DNA from: Acorus gramineus
Lineage: Eukaryota > Streptophyta > Magnoliopsida > Acorales > Acoraceae
DNA: 64,000 nucleotides
Assembly: GCA_030737835.1 (NCBI GenBank)
Contig: JAUJYN010000049.1
Span: 570,725-634,724 of the forward strand
Reading direction: 5' to 3'
The notes under the pieces were generated by a model that did no database searches, was not told the DNA's origin, and saw only the letters and a list, made by a program, of their open reading frames with translations. Numbering within the stretch: position 1 is the stretch's first letter; the number at the start of each line of letters is the position of its first letter. Made by a program: the position numbers and the translations under genes. Positions 1 through 10,560 of the stretch are shown piece by piece.

Positions 1-410
1 CGACGTCATCATCAACAACTACAATCTTGATGAGGGAAGCCAATCACATTGGCAGCCAAAGACGTTGCCCTGATCATAGGGCGAAAGAGAGTGATGCTCG
101 GATAACGGGTTTTCAAAAAAAGTGTGAAAGTTATAAACACAATTTATAAATATTACTTTGTGATAATTTTGAAAATCTGTGGAGGTGATTTGAACATCGG
201 ATGATTTAAATTCGTGGTGGTGATTGAAACAGCAGATTTATCTCTAAAATTCACTGTTATGCTCCTTTTATACACTATTATGCTCTTCCTGTACACTTTT
301 ATATTTTCTTTGTTATGCACAGGAACCCCCTGAATGTTTTTATTTATTTACTTTTAAACCCTTTTTATTTTTTAGGTGATAGAATTATTTTAATTAGAAC
401 TATAGGTCAT
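1..410. other. unassigned AT-rich flank
   Basis: No coding region or recognisable element is visible here. The sequence does not match the outer part of the intact right-hand Tat LTR (12256-12605), so the left LTR appears truncated where its homology begins, near 411. Confidence 0.5.
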
Positions 411-1044
411 GGGCACCACGTCGGTCCTTGATTACCCACGTTCTGTTGGTAATGAGCCTTAAATGCCACCTTGGCAGTTATAGACGTTAGTGGTTTTCTG
501 ACCGTTTCTTCATTTTGCTCGAGGTCTCTTGATATGCTCGCCCGTACGTTTCACAGCATGTCTACGAGGAGTAAGGTCGACCGACCAGACCTCATGTCTA
601 GTCGTGCCTTAGACTACTCGCCTTCAAGGAGTAAGGTCGACCGACTAGACCTCATGTCTGGTCGTGCCTTAGACTACTCGCCTTTGCGGAGTAAGGTCAA
701 TCGACTAGACCTCATGTCTGGTCGTGCCTTAGACTACTCGCCTTTGCGGAGTAAGGTCAATCGACTAGACCTACCGTCTGGTCGTGCCTTAGACTACTCG
801 CCTTCGAGGAGTAAGGTAGACCGACTAGACCTACCGTCTGGTCGTGCCTTAGACCACTCGCTTTCCAGGTGCCCGACTGTCGAACTAGACCCTGGATCTA
901 GTTGTGTCAGTACATTTGGAAGAGTCATCATGACCAAGGATTAAAACTTGGATTTGCGGGTCCCGCCGTAGGCCCACGTCCGTCCTGGTGTGACACGTTA
1001 CCCTTGATATGACACATGTCGAGGTGAGGATTTTTACCTCCACA
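411..1044 (-). repeat. 3' LTR of the Tat element, truncated
   Basis: This segment matches 12605-13144 from a shared CACGTCGGTCCTTGATTACC start through to the shared inner end ACCTCCACA at 1044. The ~350 bp that should precede 411, present at 12256-12604 in the other LTR, is absent. The inner end in element orientation begins TGTGGAGGT. Confidence 0.8.
570..870. repeat. 60-bp tandem repeat inside the Tat 3' LTR, five units
   Basis: The motif GTGCCTTAGAC recurs at about 604, 664, 724, 784 and 844, exactly 60 bp apart. Each unit also contains GGAGTAAGGTC and a variable CTAGACCTCAT/CTAGACCTACC block. Because 60 is a multiple of three, the array keeps a reading frame open by chance. The other LTR has about four units (12725-12960), so copy number differs between the two LTRs. 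Confidence 0.9.
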
Positions 1045-1323
1045 GATGGCCCTCTTCTGCTCTTTTGGCTTGTCGAGAGAGCAGGAGATCATGATAAATC
1101 ACCTCGCCTCCATTCCTTTTGGGGGGGTCTCAAAGATTTGGTCGCCTGTCTTCTCGGGATTCTCTGACCCGCCTAGGATTTGATGGCTGATTTGCTATGT
1201 CAGCCTTAATGTCACGTGGCCTCTAAATGATGTCTGGAAGATCCAAACGTTGGCACCCCTTCAGAATTTGTGAATACCCATTTTATTGGCATTGATTACT
1301 CCTCGATGTTTGCAATGAAATAA

Positions 1324-2718
1324 GTGCGGCTGTCTTCTCGAGGCGTCACTTCGACGATATTTAAGGGGGGCGAGAGGGAGGAGCTCCTCATCCCATCTCA
1401 CATCTTCCTTTTGATTTTTGAAAACTCCATTAAAATTGCCACTATCATGAAGAAAACTGTCATTGCCGCAGCCCTCCACAGAGAGTTGGGCATCTCGTCT
1501 GACTTCGCAATTGACGAGTTGACCGAAGATGAGGTCCCCACCCTCTGTCTTGATTTTGTTCTCCTCCATCCCAGCTATTTCATAGATGGGGGTCTTTCTC
1601 TTCCTCTGCCACACTTGGTGGCAGAGTTTCTTGATTTCTTTGGCCTCCATCCCATCTTGGTCATCCCTAACGTATACCGCGTCTTGATGTGCGTGGTCGC
1701 GTTGGGGAAGAAGACAGGAGTTGAGCTGGGCCTGACCGAGGTCCGTTGGATCTATCAGGTCAAGGCTTCATCCTCTGGGCGGTCCTCGTCCTTCTACATC
1801 TCTTGTCGGGCCAGGGCGCCACAGCTGGTCCTTGGCATGGCTCGGGGTGACATCCACGACTGGGAGAGTCGCCGAATTCAGGTCCGGGGTCCTTGGATGC
1901 CAGATGGTTGGGATTCATCCCATCGCCATTTGTGTCACCCCCGGAGGCCGATGGTGGATGCCCCCAAGCCGGAGGTTGAGGAGGTGAAGATGGGTGACAT
2001 CTCTCGGGTGATGGACTATCCAAACTGATCGTGGTGGGAGCTTCTTGAATTGGAGGAACGGCGACGTGCTCCACCCGTTGCAACTCTTCTTGTCTGTGTG
2101 GTTGAGTTAGCGGGTGGCTCTGGTTTGGTTCCTCATCCCACCGCTCTGCATAACGAGGTGAGGCGGCGCTCTTCGAGGCTCCTCCGGTTGGGTTTCGGAT
2201 CAAATTCCATTGCCCTGCCGGTGGATTTAACTTTGTCACCTCCGCATTCTGTCCCACCGTCTCCATCATTTGCAGTTCGATCATCTTCCTCTTCTTCTTC
2301 TTCTTCTTCTTCTTCTTCTTCGTCTGTTCCCCTTGGAGAAGTTGTTCCTCCCACCCGTGACACGGATGCTGACGCCCTGCCGGCGGTGCCCCCAGTGACC
2401 TTGGGTGCTGGGGCTGATGCTACTCCTATTCCCGAAGACCATCTTTAGAGTGTCTTCCTCCCCCATGGCGGTCCTTCAAGGAATTTTCAAGCCTCCATTC
2501 ATGCCGCCTCCCTCTCCATAGATCATCAGTTGCGGTGCCTCCACGAAGCTTGTGAGGGTGATGAAGAAGATTGCTTTCTGAACTTCATGAGCGGCTACCG
2601 CTTGGGCTATGCTGACCACTCACGTGGTTTTCGAGATATGAGCAACGAGGAATTGCCCGGACTGCACCAAGCTATGAGGGAGGGGAGACTTCGAAGGAAG
2701 GGACAAGTAGAAGACTGA
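1324..2718 (+). pseudogene. antisense extra ORF of the Tat element (putative gypsy-type transposon protein)
   Basis: This coding region runs opposite to gag-pol and lies between integrase and the 3' LTR. The first open segment (to 2028) contains LHPSYFIDGGLSLPLPHLVAEF (split here: LHPSYFIDGG / LSLPLPHLVAEF), then FGLHPILVIPNVYRVLM and VALGKKTGVELG. That order resembles the plant 'putative gypsy type transposon' family that often begins with a hydrophobic LHPF-type block followed by PNAYR. A stop at 2026-2028 and further shifts split it into 1324-2028, 2050-2448 and 2530-2718; a poly-Ser microsatellite lies at about 2281-2325. Antisense ORFs in this position are known in some Tat elements such as Grande. 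Its role is not established. A T-rich tract and AATGAATAAAAAA near 2777-2790 could be its polyadenylation region. Confidence 0.65.
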
Positions 2719-3390
2719 GCAGAGGGTTGAACTCCCCCCCCCCCTGTTTTTTTTTTTTTGTAACCTTTATCCAATTAATGAATAAAAAATTACTTTCTTT
2801 GCTCAACCTTGATCGTCTTTTATCTACTCGCGCGCTTCGCTTATTACCTCTCTTCGCTGTAGGATTCTATTAGTGAGCTGCAGAGTCCTTGAAACTTGTC
2901 GAATCCACGATCATCCACGAATAGGATCTTCGAACAGGATTCACAAACCGGGTTCACGAACAGGATTTCTCTGGTCGAGCCCACCTGTCCGTAAGGGCTT
3001 TTCTCATTGTTTCGTCCCTTCTCCATTCCACGTAGAAAATTTGTGATAATAAATTCACCACGTAGGCTGTGTGTTTATCGAAACTGGCGCCATGTTTCTC
3101 TCGTCAGTTGTCCCTCGATATCTGTAGAAGATTTCGGGGACAAATCTTCCATGATTTCGAGTTTCGCGGTTCAGTCATGATTGCGGGAATTCTTCGAAGG
3201 TGGACCGCTTTATAAGTTTCCATCATCCAATGAGAAGAGAAGAGAGAGAATTCAAAAATCAAATCCTCTGCTTGTTTTCAAACTTTGCCGCTTCTCGAAT
3301 TCTTCCTCGTGCCACCATGTCGATAGACATTGTTTAGAAAATTCAAGGAAAACAGAGTTTCTCATGTGGTCCTTCACGTCGTGGTGTGGT
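2719..3390. other. Tat element spacer between integrase and antisense ORF
   Basis: This stretch separates the degraded end of integrase (minus strand) from the 3' end of the antisense ORF (plus strand). It holds a C-run then T-run at about 2735-2760 and short unrecognised open frames. No domain could be assigned. Confidence 0.5.
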
Positions 3391-4246
3391 ATGCCCATAA
3401 TACCAAGGGAAGCTCGTCCACCTAGTTTCCTTTGGCAGCGTAGAGCCGTTTCTTAATCCCATCTAGGATGGTACAATTGGTGATCTCTGCCTAACCATTT
3501 CCTTGGGGGTAGCGTGGAGATGAGAAAAGGTGCTTTATTCCCAACTCCTCGCAGAACCCCGTCATGGTAACATTATCGAATTGTGTCCCATTATCGGAGA
3601 TTATGGTGTTCGGCACTCCAAACCGACACACGATCTCCTTCCAAAGAAAACTTCATACTTCGATGTCGCGGATTCTAGCCAGGGTCCTAGCTTCCACCCA
3701 TTTGGTGAAATAATCAAGGGCGACCAGGAGGAATCGCTTCTGAGATGGCACCAAGGGCATGGGTCCGACTATATCGAACCCCCATTGAGCGAACGGCCAG
3801 GGAATTGACAATGTATTCAAATCCCCAGCTGGTCAGTGAATCAGAGGACCGAATCATTGGCACTTGTCATATTTCCTCACCATGTCGAATGAGTCCTTCG
3901 CAAGGGTTGGCCAGAAATATCCGGCTGTCAACGCGCGACTCGCCAAGGACCTTGAGGCCGTATGGCTTCCGCATACCCCCGAATGCATTTCTTCCAATAC
4001 TTCTTTAGCTTCTTCAGGATTAACACACCTGAGGAGAGGGCCTTGAAAGCTTTGCTTGTATAGTACGCCCTGATCAGAGATCAAGAACCGAGCGGATCGG
4101 CTCTTGATTTTCCTGGCCTCTTCTTTATCTCCTAGGAGGAAGTCGTCTTTTAGGTAAGATAGGATAGGGTCCATCCAGGTCGGCTCTCGGGTTGTCGACT
4201 CCACCGCCATAACCTCTTCGAGATGGGTTATGCTCAACTTCCCCAA
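3390..4246 (-). pseudogene. Tat integrase, broken
   Basis: The minus strand first encodes the zinc-binding H2C2 region (HSGVCGSHTASRSLASRAL, then YFWPTLAKDSFDMVRKYDKC; about 4050-3860). It then encodes a core resembling FTKWVEA-type integrase, with KEIVCRFGVPNTIISDNGTQ at about 3640-3580, followed by ELGIKHLFSSPRYPQGNG at about 3545-3500. The second Asp (ISDNGTQ) is visible. The expected catalytic Glu region is preceded by a stop where PQGNGQAE should be read (CAG to TAG), and another stop follows about 35 codons later (GN*VDELP). The fold and lineage are clear, but the protein cannot be made intact. The C-terminal part beyond about 3390 is not recognisable. Confidence 0.8.
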
Positions 4247-4324
4247 GAACTCGACCTGAATCTCCCAGGATGGCTCTCCTTCTAGCGCACTCGCCAGATT
4301 TGCTAGAGCGTCAGCCTGAGTATT

Positions 4325-4893
4325 CTACTCGCGGTCGATTGCGTGGATTTCCCACTCACCGATTTGTTCGAGCAAAGTACGGGTGTAGCCTTGATAAGCC
4401 GCCATACGATCAGCATTCGTCTGATATTCTCCAGTGCTTTGATATACCATGAGTTGGGAATCGCTATAGATCACCAATTTATGGACGGCGAGATCTACAG
4501 TGAATTGCAAGCCAGCGATGAGTGCCTCGTATTCGGCTTCATTGTTAGAAGCATTGAATCCCAGTATGATTGCATGTTCAAACAGGAAACCGTCTTCATT
4601 GCGTAAGATCATCCCTGCTCCCGACCCTTTTCGGTTGGACGCTCTGTCGACATGGAGTGTCCAAGAAATTGGTTTGCAGTCGGAGATTGCACAGACTTGC
4701 TGCTGGGCAGGTGTAAGGTCGGCGACGATGTCTGCGATGACCTGCCCTTTGATTGCGCTCTTGGGCTGATAAAGGATATCAAAAGCTGAAAGCTCCATCG
4801 CCCATTTGAGCAATCGTCCTGCAACATCCGCCTTTCGCAATACAGCTTTGAGAGGCAAGTCGGTGATGACATGGATCGTATGGGCATGAAAGA
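4325..4893 (-). pseudogene. Tat RNase H region (end of RT-RNase H plus archaeal-like RNase H)
   Basis: The minus strand reads VITDLPLKAVLRKADVAGRL (end of the RT-linked RNase H), a linker, then a second RNase H domain. That domain has LHVDRASNRKGSGAGM, NNEAEYEALIAGL and VIYSDSQLMVYQS. The acidic residues expected for RNase H (D in HVD, E in NEAEYEAL, D in YSDSQ) are all visible. The frame is open for 177 codons. The upstream part of the domain continues at 8588 on the far side of the inserted solo LTR: the two sides join in frame as RHYF + HAHTIHVITD. Confidence 0.85.
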
Positions 4894-5154
4894 TGTTATA
4901 TATGTGTCACTTTTAACCTGTTGGTAACCGTTAGAGCGTTTTTGCAGTTTTTCGGTTTTACCGGTTTTTCGATCGGAACCGCTTATTTTTGGACTGTTAG
5001 CTATCGTCCTGAGTTAGAGGACTCCGATTGGAAATCTAACTGCATATTTGGTGTCCTGGTGCCATTTCTGGCCTCTCACGAAAATTTCGTTGAATTCCGG
5101 TAACGTTTCCGAAATTTCGCAGTTCCGGGGCGTATCCGGGTATTTTAAGTGACT

Positions 5155-5172
5155 CGATATAAATAGTGGGAG
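5155..5172 (+). promoter_or_regulatory. TATA-like box in the solo LTR
   Basis: GATATAAATAGTGGGAG lies about 265 bp into the LTR, upstream of a C/T-rich stretch (5205-5245) that would suit a transcribed leader. It is the only strong TATA-like motif near the start of the element. The equivalent position in the 47.5 kb copy is too diverged to confirm it. Confidence 0.5.
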
Positions 5173-5483
5173 CTAAAAATATCTTGGCACTATTCATTGT
5201 CTTCCCCAACTTCATTTTCTCTCTCCCCTCTCTCTTTTTCTTCCATTAGAGGCCCTTAGACCCCTCAAAGCTTGAAACCTAAAGCACGGGAAGTGTAGAT
5301 CGGGTCCCGATCTACACACCGGTGGTTTCAAATCCCCGTTCCGGCGAGTTTTGCCCCTCCGTCCGCCCTCTCCTCTTCCCTGATTTGAGCCATCTCGGAG
5401 GTGGGAGTAGATCCGGGTGTTGTAGACCCATTGCGAGAGGTTTCGGTGCGCGGAGAGCAACCGGACATCTCTTCCTCCCCTTG

Positions 5484-6788
5484 GTAAGCCTCTTTTCCTC
5501 TCTTTTCTTGCATAGATGTATGCTAGGAGGTGGGTTTTGAGGTTGGGAGGCGGTCGGCGGCGGTGGGTGGCTGTCGGAAGGCGGTGGTGGTGGCCGGAGG
5601 CCGTGGGTGGCCGGTGGTGGTGAGTGGGTGCTCGGGTAGGGGAGATAGGCTGCTCGGGTTAGTGGGGAGGCTGTTCCGGGAGCGCTGGCAGCAGGCGCAG
5701 CGGCGTGGGGCACCAGGTGGCTGGGCGCGCGGGTGCGTGCGCGCAGGCGTGCGCGCGGCGTGCGCTCGGCTGGTGCTGCAGGCGCTGGGCGTGCTGGGCG
5801 AGCAGGGGTGCTGAGCGCTGGGCGTTGGGCGCTGGGCACCGCAGGCAGGCGTGCGCTCGGGGCAGGCAGGCGTGCTGGGTAGGTGGTGCTCGGGTTTGGT
5901 GCGGGGTGGCCTCGGGCAGCAGGCGGCTCCGGCAGCAGCAGCAGCAGCGTAGCAGGCTGGGCGTACGCAGGCGTGCGCGCGTGCGTGCGCGCGGGCGTGT
6001 AGGGCGCGTGCTGGTCGTGCTGGGCGTGCGGGTGCTGGGCGCGCGAGTGTGCTGGGCTGCGGGTGCTGGGCGCGCGGGTATGCTGGGCGTGCTGTGCGTG
6101 GGTGCACCCGGGAGGAGCTGGTCGAGCCGCGAGGTGCTGGGCGGCGGTGCTGGGGGTGATGGCTGTGAGGGCAGGGCGCGCGCGGGTGTTGCGCATGGGG
6201 CGCAGGGCACTCGGGCGTGCGGCAGGGAGCAGGGCACCAGTTTGCCGGGCGCGCGAGGGCGTGCGCGCGGGCGCGCGCGCGGGCGTGCGCTCGGGGGGTG
6301 CAGTGGGTGCGAGCGGGTGGCGCGCGTGGTGCGCGCGGGTAGAGGGTGGTAGGTGCGCGCGGAGTGCGCGCGGGGCGAGGCGCGGAGTGCGCGCGGGGCA
6401 GAGTGGAGCTGGTGGTGCGCGCGGGCGCTGCGCCGGGGCGCGGTGCGTGCGGGTGCACCCAGGGTCGGACGCGCGGTGCGCGCGGGCGTGCGCGTGCGTG
6501 CGCCCGGTGCGTGCGGTGTGTCCGGGCTTGCGGGCAGATGCTCGGCAGGCTGTCTGGGCGTGCGGGCTGGGTTCGGCCGGGCGCCTTGGCGCGCGGGCCG
6601 GGGCTCGGCGGTGCGCCCGAGTCGGGTGGCCGTGCGCGCGGTTGCCCGGTGGGCTCGGGAGTGAGTCGGGATGCTCGGATACACGTGCGTACGGGCCGTA
6701 TGTACGTTTATCCGAGTGTTGGGTATTTTAGATGTATTTTTGGGTATTTTATGCATTGTTCTCACCTTGTTGAATGTCTGTCTTGCAG
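5484..6788 (+). other. putative LTR-internal intron carrying a CpG-rich low-complexity tract
   Basis: A donor-like GGTAAGC (GT at 5484) and an acceptor-like GTCTTGCAG (AG at 6787-6788) are both conserved in the other LTR copy (donor 48268, acceptor 48700). Between them, 5545-6660 is dominated by imperfect repeats of GTGCTGGGCGCGCGGGTG-like sequence with very many CpG dinucleotides. The interval is 1305 bp here and 433 bp in the other copy. Splicing is an inference from these conserved edges. Confidence 0.45.
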
Positions 6789-7130
6789 ATCTAGACGGAC
6801 GGTCGCGCGACGACCCCGATTCTGGTGAGTGGGACAATCCAACCCAGTAGAGAGGCGTTGTACGCACTTGGGGCGTATACCGACCTCTCCTGGGGCGCCA
6901 TGGATAAATATTAACCTGCAATAATATGTAATCCATGCTTGTATGATTTATGTGTAGAATGCATGCTTCCCTAGTCTTTGCATGTTAGGGACTTGCACCC
7001 TTAGGATATGCGTATGAGCCATGCAGCATGTCCCCTGTTTACATGCTAGGAAACCCGGCCTATGCATGCGTCCTACTAGTTTTATTTGGTAAATTAAATG
7101 CTGATAACTGTTAGATCGCATGCCTTAGGA

Positions 7131-7452
7131 TAATATTATAGGGAGGAGCCTTGCGAGGTCAACGCTGAGACCCGTGTTAGGGTACTCCGTGTTCCTTGTT
7201 TGGTTGTCGGGATGTCCTGTATCGGGACCTCAGGCTGCCCTCCCAAGGTTCTAGTCCCAATAATATTATAAGTAATGTTGTATGATTGGTATGATTATTA
7301 GCATAGTTAGTGGATATTATAGGGGAGGGGCCTTGCGAGGACAGCGGTGAGACCCGTGTTAGGGTACTCCGTGTTCCTTGTTTGGTTGTCGGGGTATCCT
7401 ATAACGGGAACTCACGCCGCCCTCCCGAGTTGCTTTCCCCCAATGATATTCC
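7131..7452. repeat. duplicated ~140-bp module in the solo LTR
   Basis: 7131-7271 and 7312-7452 share GAGACCCGTGTTAGGGTACT and CCTTGTTTGGTTGTCGGG and both end in an AAT(A/G)ATATT block. I do not see this pair in the shorter LTR at 47.5 kb, so it is probably a lineage-specific expansion. Confidence 0.75.
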
Positions 7453-7769
7453 AGCCTTGCTTTTGATTGTACATGTTCCCCGCATCGTGGAGATGCACCC
7501 GGTTGAATTCAGAGGAATTCATGACATTTGAGTTGTAGAGATGTGTTGTCGGCGGATCCGAATGGATCACTTGCGTATGGGTGGGCTGTTCTGTCCCCCT
7601 CGTTGGATCCGGTAGAGACTACCCCAGCGTTAGAAAGGTCGTCCTTCGGAGGACCCACATCAGTAGGCGCCTCCCGATATTTGTGACGGACTGTGCTGAA
7701 GTTGTGGGTTATAGCCAAGCGGCCTACGGAGTGGAGGAGAGACTACCGGTGGACTAAGGGTGACCAACA

Positions 7770-8030
7770 GCCTAGTCAGTCCCAAAATCCTATGTCACCT
7801 TTGGAAAGGTGAGGGTGAGGGTGTAGTGGGTTGCGATGAGCGACCCGCTGGTATTTGTTTATGAATGACTGTCAGTCCCAATATCCTGAGTCCCCTGTTG
7901 AGGGGTGAGGGTGAGGGTATGGTCTGGTTTGTGGAATTGAGGTTTAAGGTTGATTGTTAGATCGGATAGTCCCAATATCCTGTGTCCCCTGTTGAGGGGT
8001 AAGGGTGAGGGTAAGATCTGGATTATGGAA
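7770..8030. repeat. three ~90-bp direct repeats in the solo LTR
   Basis: Three units begin AGTCCCAAAATCCT or AGTCCCAATATCCT (near 7778, 7871 and 7967) and continue into a GAGGGGTGAGGGTGAGGGT-like block. The LTR at 47.5 kb has a single equivalent near 49555-49600 (GTCCTATGTCACCCTTGG). Confidence 0.75.
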
Positions 8031-8587
8031 ATTGTGGATTAGAATGGATTAATGTTTATGTTGTTCCTGCCCCTTTGAGGCGGGACGAATAGCTGGATTA
8101 ATATGTTGTGGTCAATATCGTCTGTGATGCATGGGTTGTGCTGTTCACTGAGCGTGCGGCTCACCCCTCGCATATGTTTTTCCCCAGTTGCCACTGTGCC
8201 TGAGTTGGAGCCGGAGCAGTAGTAGGAGCTTTCCGAGGGATTCCTTCAGTAGCGGAGCAGCGCCACGTCCCGCGAGTGCCAGAGGTTATCAGCATCCCTT
8301 CTTGACAGTATGTATTGTATTATCGTGCTTGGCACGCGTCTGTATGTATTCAGTCGTATTGGTGTATATTGGCTCTCACAGGACAGATGATTGAGTATCG
8401 AGTCTGTAGTATGATTATTTACAGATTCAGTCTTTTGCTTCCGCATTTGGTGTATATATCATGTCAGCCTTTTGTTGCATGTGTGTCATTCTGGTTGTTT
8501 GTGTATGATATATATTATTGACCTCCTGTGTAGATTCTGATATTATATATACACTTGCCGCGTACCGGGGACGCCCGGGGCGTGACA

Positions 8588-9850
8588 CAAGTAATGGCGC
8601 AGTTTTTGGGCGGAAATGAGCAAGGCAAACGCAAGCTTCTCGATGCGAGAATACTTGGTTTCCGCCCCGTTGAGCACCTTACTCGCCTAGTAGATTGCCC
8701 TTTGCCCCGGTCAATGTCCTTTAATAGCGCGGAGCTAACAGTGTGTTAGGAGGCTGCAATGTAGAGGAGCAAAATGTCTCCTAAGGAAGGACATACCAGA
8801 AGTGGCGGCATGCTGAGGTACTTTTTGATTTCTTCAAAGGCCTTTTGACACTCCGGCGTTCATTCGAATCTCTGAGCCTTCCGCAGCAACTAGAAGAATG
8901 GCTGGCATCGATTAGTGGCCATAGAGATAAATCGATTGAGAGTGGCCAACCTCCCCGCTAGCTTCTACAACTCCTTTTTATTTCACGGAGGCTCCATCTC
9001 CAATATTGCCTTGATTTGGTCAGGGTTGGCTTCGATTCCTCGCTGCATCGTTAGATACCCCAAAAACTTGCCCGAGGTGACTCTGAAAGAGCATTTCGTC
9101 GCGTTAAGTTTGAGGTGGTACTTACGCAACACTGCGAAGACTTCTTCCATGTGGGCTAAGTGGTCAACTCGGCGCTCACTTTTGACCATCATGTCGTCGA
9201 TGTAGACTTCAACAGTCTTACTGATCTGACGTTCGAAGATTTTAGTCACCAACCTCTGATAACTGGCACCTGCATTCTTTAACTCGAACGGCATTACTTT
9301 ATAGCAATAAATTCCTGTAGGGGTTATGAAAGATGTCCTCTTCTGGTCGGGCTCTTACATTGGGATCTGGTGGTAGCCTGAATAAGCATCCATGAAACTC
9401 ATTAGTTCATTATCCGATGAGGAGTCCACCAGCTGGTCGATCTTCGGAAGTGGGAAGATGTGTTTTGGACATGCGCTGTTCAGGTTGGTGAAGTCCACGC
9501 AGACCCGCCACTTCTTATTCTTCTTGGGATTCACCACAGTGTTGGCCAACCACTCGAAGTGTCGCACTTCGTGGATGAATCCGGTGGCTAGGAGTTTTTT
9601 CACCTCATCCCGCACCACTTCGGCGTGTACTGTGGCCATTCGTCGCTGCTTCTATCGGGATGGACGGATGGTCGGCAAGATGGACAGCCGATGGCTTGCC
9701 ACCTTGGGGTAAATTCCCGGCATGTCTTGAGGCTTCCAGGCGAAGATGTCCTTTTTCTCGACGAGGAGGTCAAGTATTGCCTTTCTCTCTTCTGCGGATA
9801 GTAAACTCCCGACGAGAAAGTATTTCTCGGGGTCAAAGGGATCTATCGGG
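8588..9850 (-). pseudogene. Tat reverse transcriptase, broken
   Basis: On the minus strand the region starts with LLVEKKDIFAWKPQDMPGI (about 9770) and WLANTVVNPKKNKKWRVCVD. It continues through the FMDAYSGYHQIPM motif (about 9400-9357), then MPFELKNAGASYQRLV and the catalytic VYIDDMMVKS box (about 9210-9180). It ends in the RT-linked RNase H (IEKLAFALLISAQKLRHY) at the junction with the solo LTR. A TAA directly after HQIPM, another stop near 9655, and several stops around 8690-8760 show it is dead. Domain order and wording match Ty3-gypsy pol. Confidence 0.85.
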
Positions 9851-10560
9851 ACCTTCTCGAGGTCTTCAAGAACCTTGTCTTCAAAACTGGGCCGGCGCTC
9901 ATTGGCCTTGACTCGGTCCTGTAGTAATTGCTACCTTTTTGGATGAGTTTCTCCATCCTCAGGCTGCTCCTCGAAGTCTGGTAAGGCTGACTTCCCTGCC
10001 ACCGCCGCCATGTTGCACCGTTTCGCGACAACTTGGTCTCCTTGAATTTTCATTATCCCTTGGTTGTGGGAAAACGGAGCCGTTGATGGTACGTAGATGG
10101 AATCGCCTTCATCGTCGCCAGCCAGGTGCGTCCGATGATGGCGTTGTACGGAGATGGGAGTCCATGATAGTGAACTCCGTCATAGTAGTCTGATTTCCTG
10201 CTCAAACTGGTAGTGTGATTCATTCGGTGGGGACGACTCGTGCTCCGTTGAATGAGACCAGAGGATCCTTTGTTGGAGTGAGATCAGCGGCCTTTAACCC
10301 CATCTGAAGAAAGGGTTTCATGAAGAGGATGTCGGCCGAGCTTCCTGCATCAACGAGAATCCTCTTAATGTCAAAATTAGAGATACACAAGGTGATTACC
10401 AACGCGTCCGAGTGCAAGGCTTGGACTCCTTCCAGGTCGGCGTCAGAGAAAGTGATGGCTCCTTCATCACCACTTCTTAGTCTCTTCACAACTAGTTTCA
10501 GCTCCTGGTCATTTTGCATCATTTCGAAGGAGACCTGCATTTTTCTCGAATCTTGACGGG
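9851..10560 (-). pseudogene. Tat aspartic protease and protease-RT linker
   Basis: The open segment 10220-10540 contains RILVDAGSSADILFMKPF, which matches the retrotransposon aspartic protease motif; in Tat-like elements the usual DTG/DSG is often replaced by D(A/G)GSS. Downstream on the minus strand the linker reads [20 protein letters not shown] (just left of 10220), typical of the end of the protease region, and then runs towards RT. Frame changes near 10220 and 9950 break the polyprotein. Confidence 0.75.

Larger units (their letters stand above)
4894..8587 (+). mobile_element. solo LTR of a Tekay/Del-like Ty3-gypsy element, nested in the Tat element
   Basis: The segment starts TGTTATATATGTGTCAC and ends GGGGCGTGACA, and is homologous at both ends and in several internal blocks to the LTR at 47511-50146, which is followed by a TGGTATCAGAGC primer site. 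Here no primer site or internal region follows: host Tat coding sequence resumes at once, so this is a solo LTR. Flanks are AAAGA (4889-4893) and CAAGT (8588-8592), compatible with one ancestral 5-bp duplication, AAAGT, with one change on each side. It is about 3.69 kb, 1.06 kb longer than the other copy. Most of the excess is a GC-rich segment at 5484-6788 plus duplicated modules at 7.1-8.0 kb. Orientation is inferred from the other LTR, where the primer site lies to the right. Confidence 0.85.

Noticed and set aside
471-944. 157-codon open frame with repeated SRSKVDRLDL-type units
   Set aside because: It is the 60-bp LTR tandem repeat read in a frame kept open because the unit is a multiple of three. 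The region is an LTR.
5312-6936. Several long overlapping frames on both strands rich in Ala, Arg, Pro and Gly
   Set aside because: They arise from the GC-rich, stop-poor repeat in the solo LTR; all frames look alike and none has a domain.
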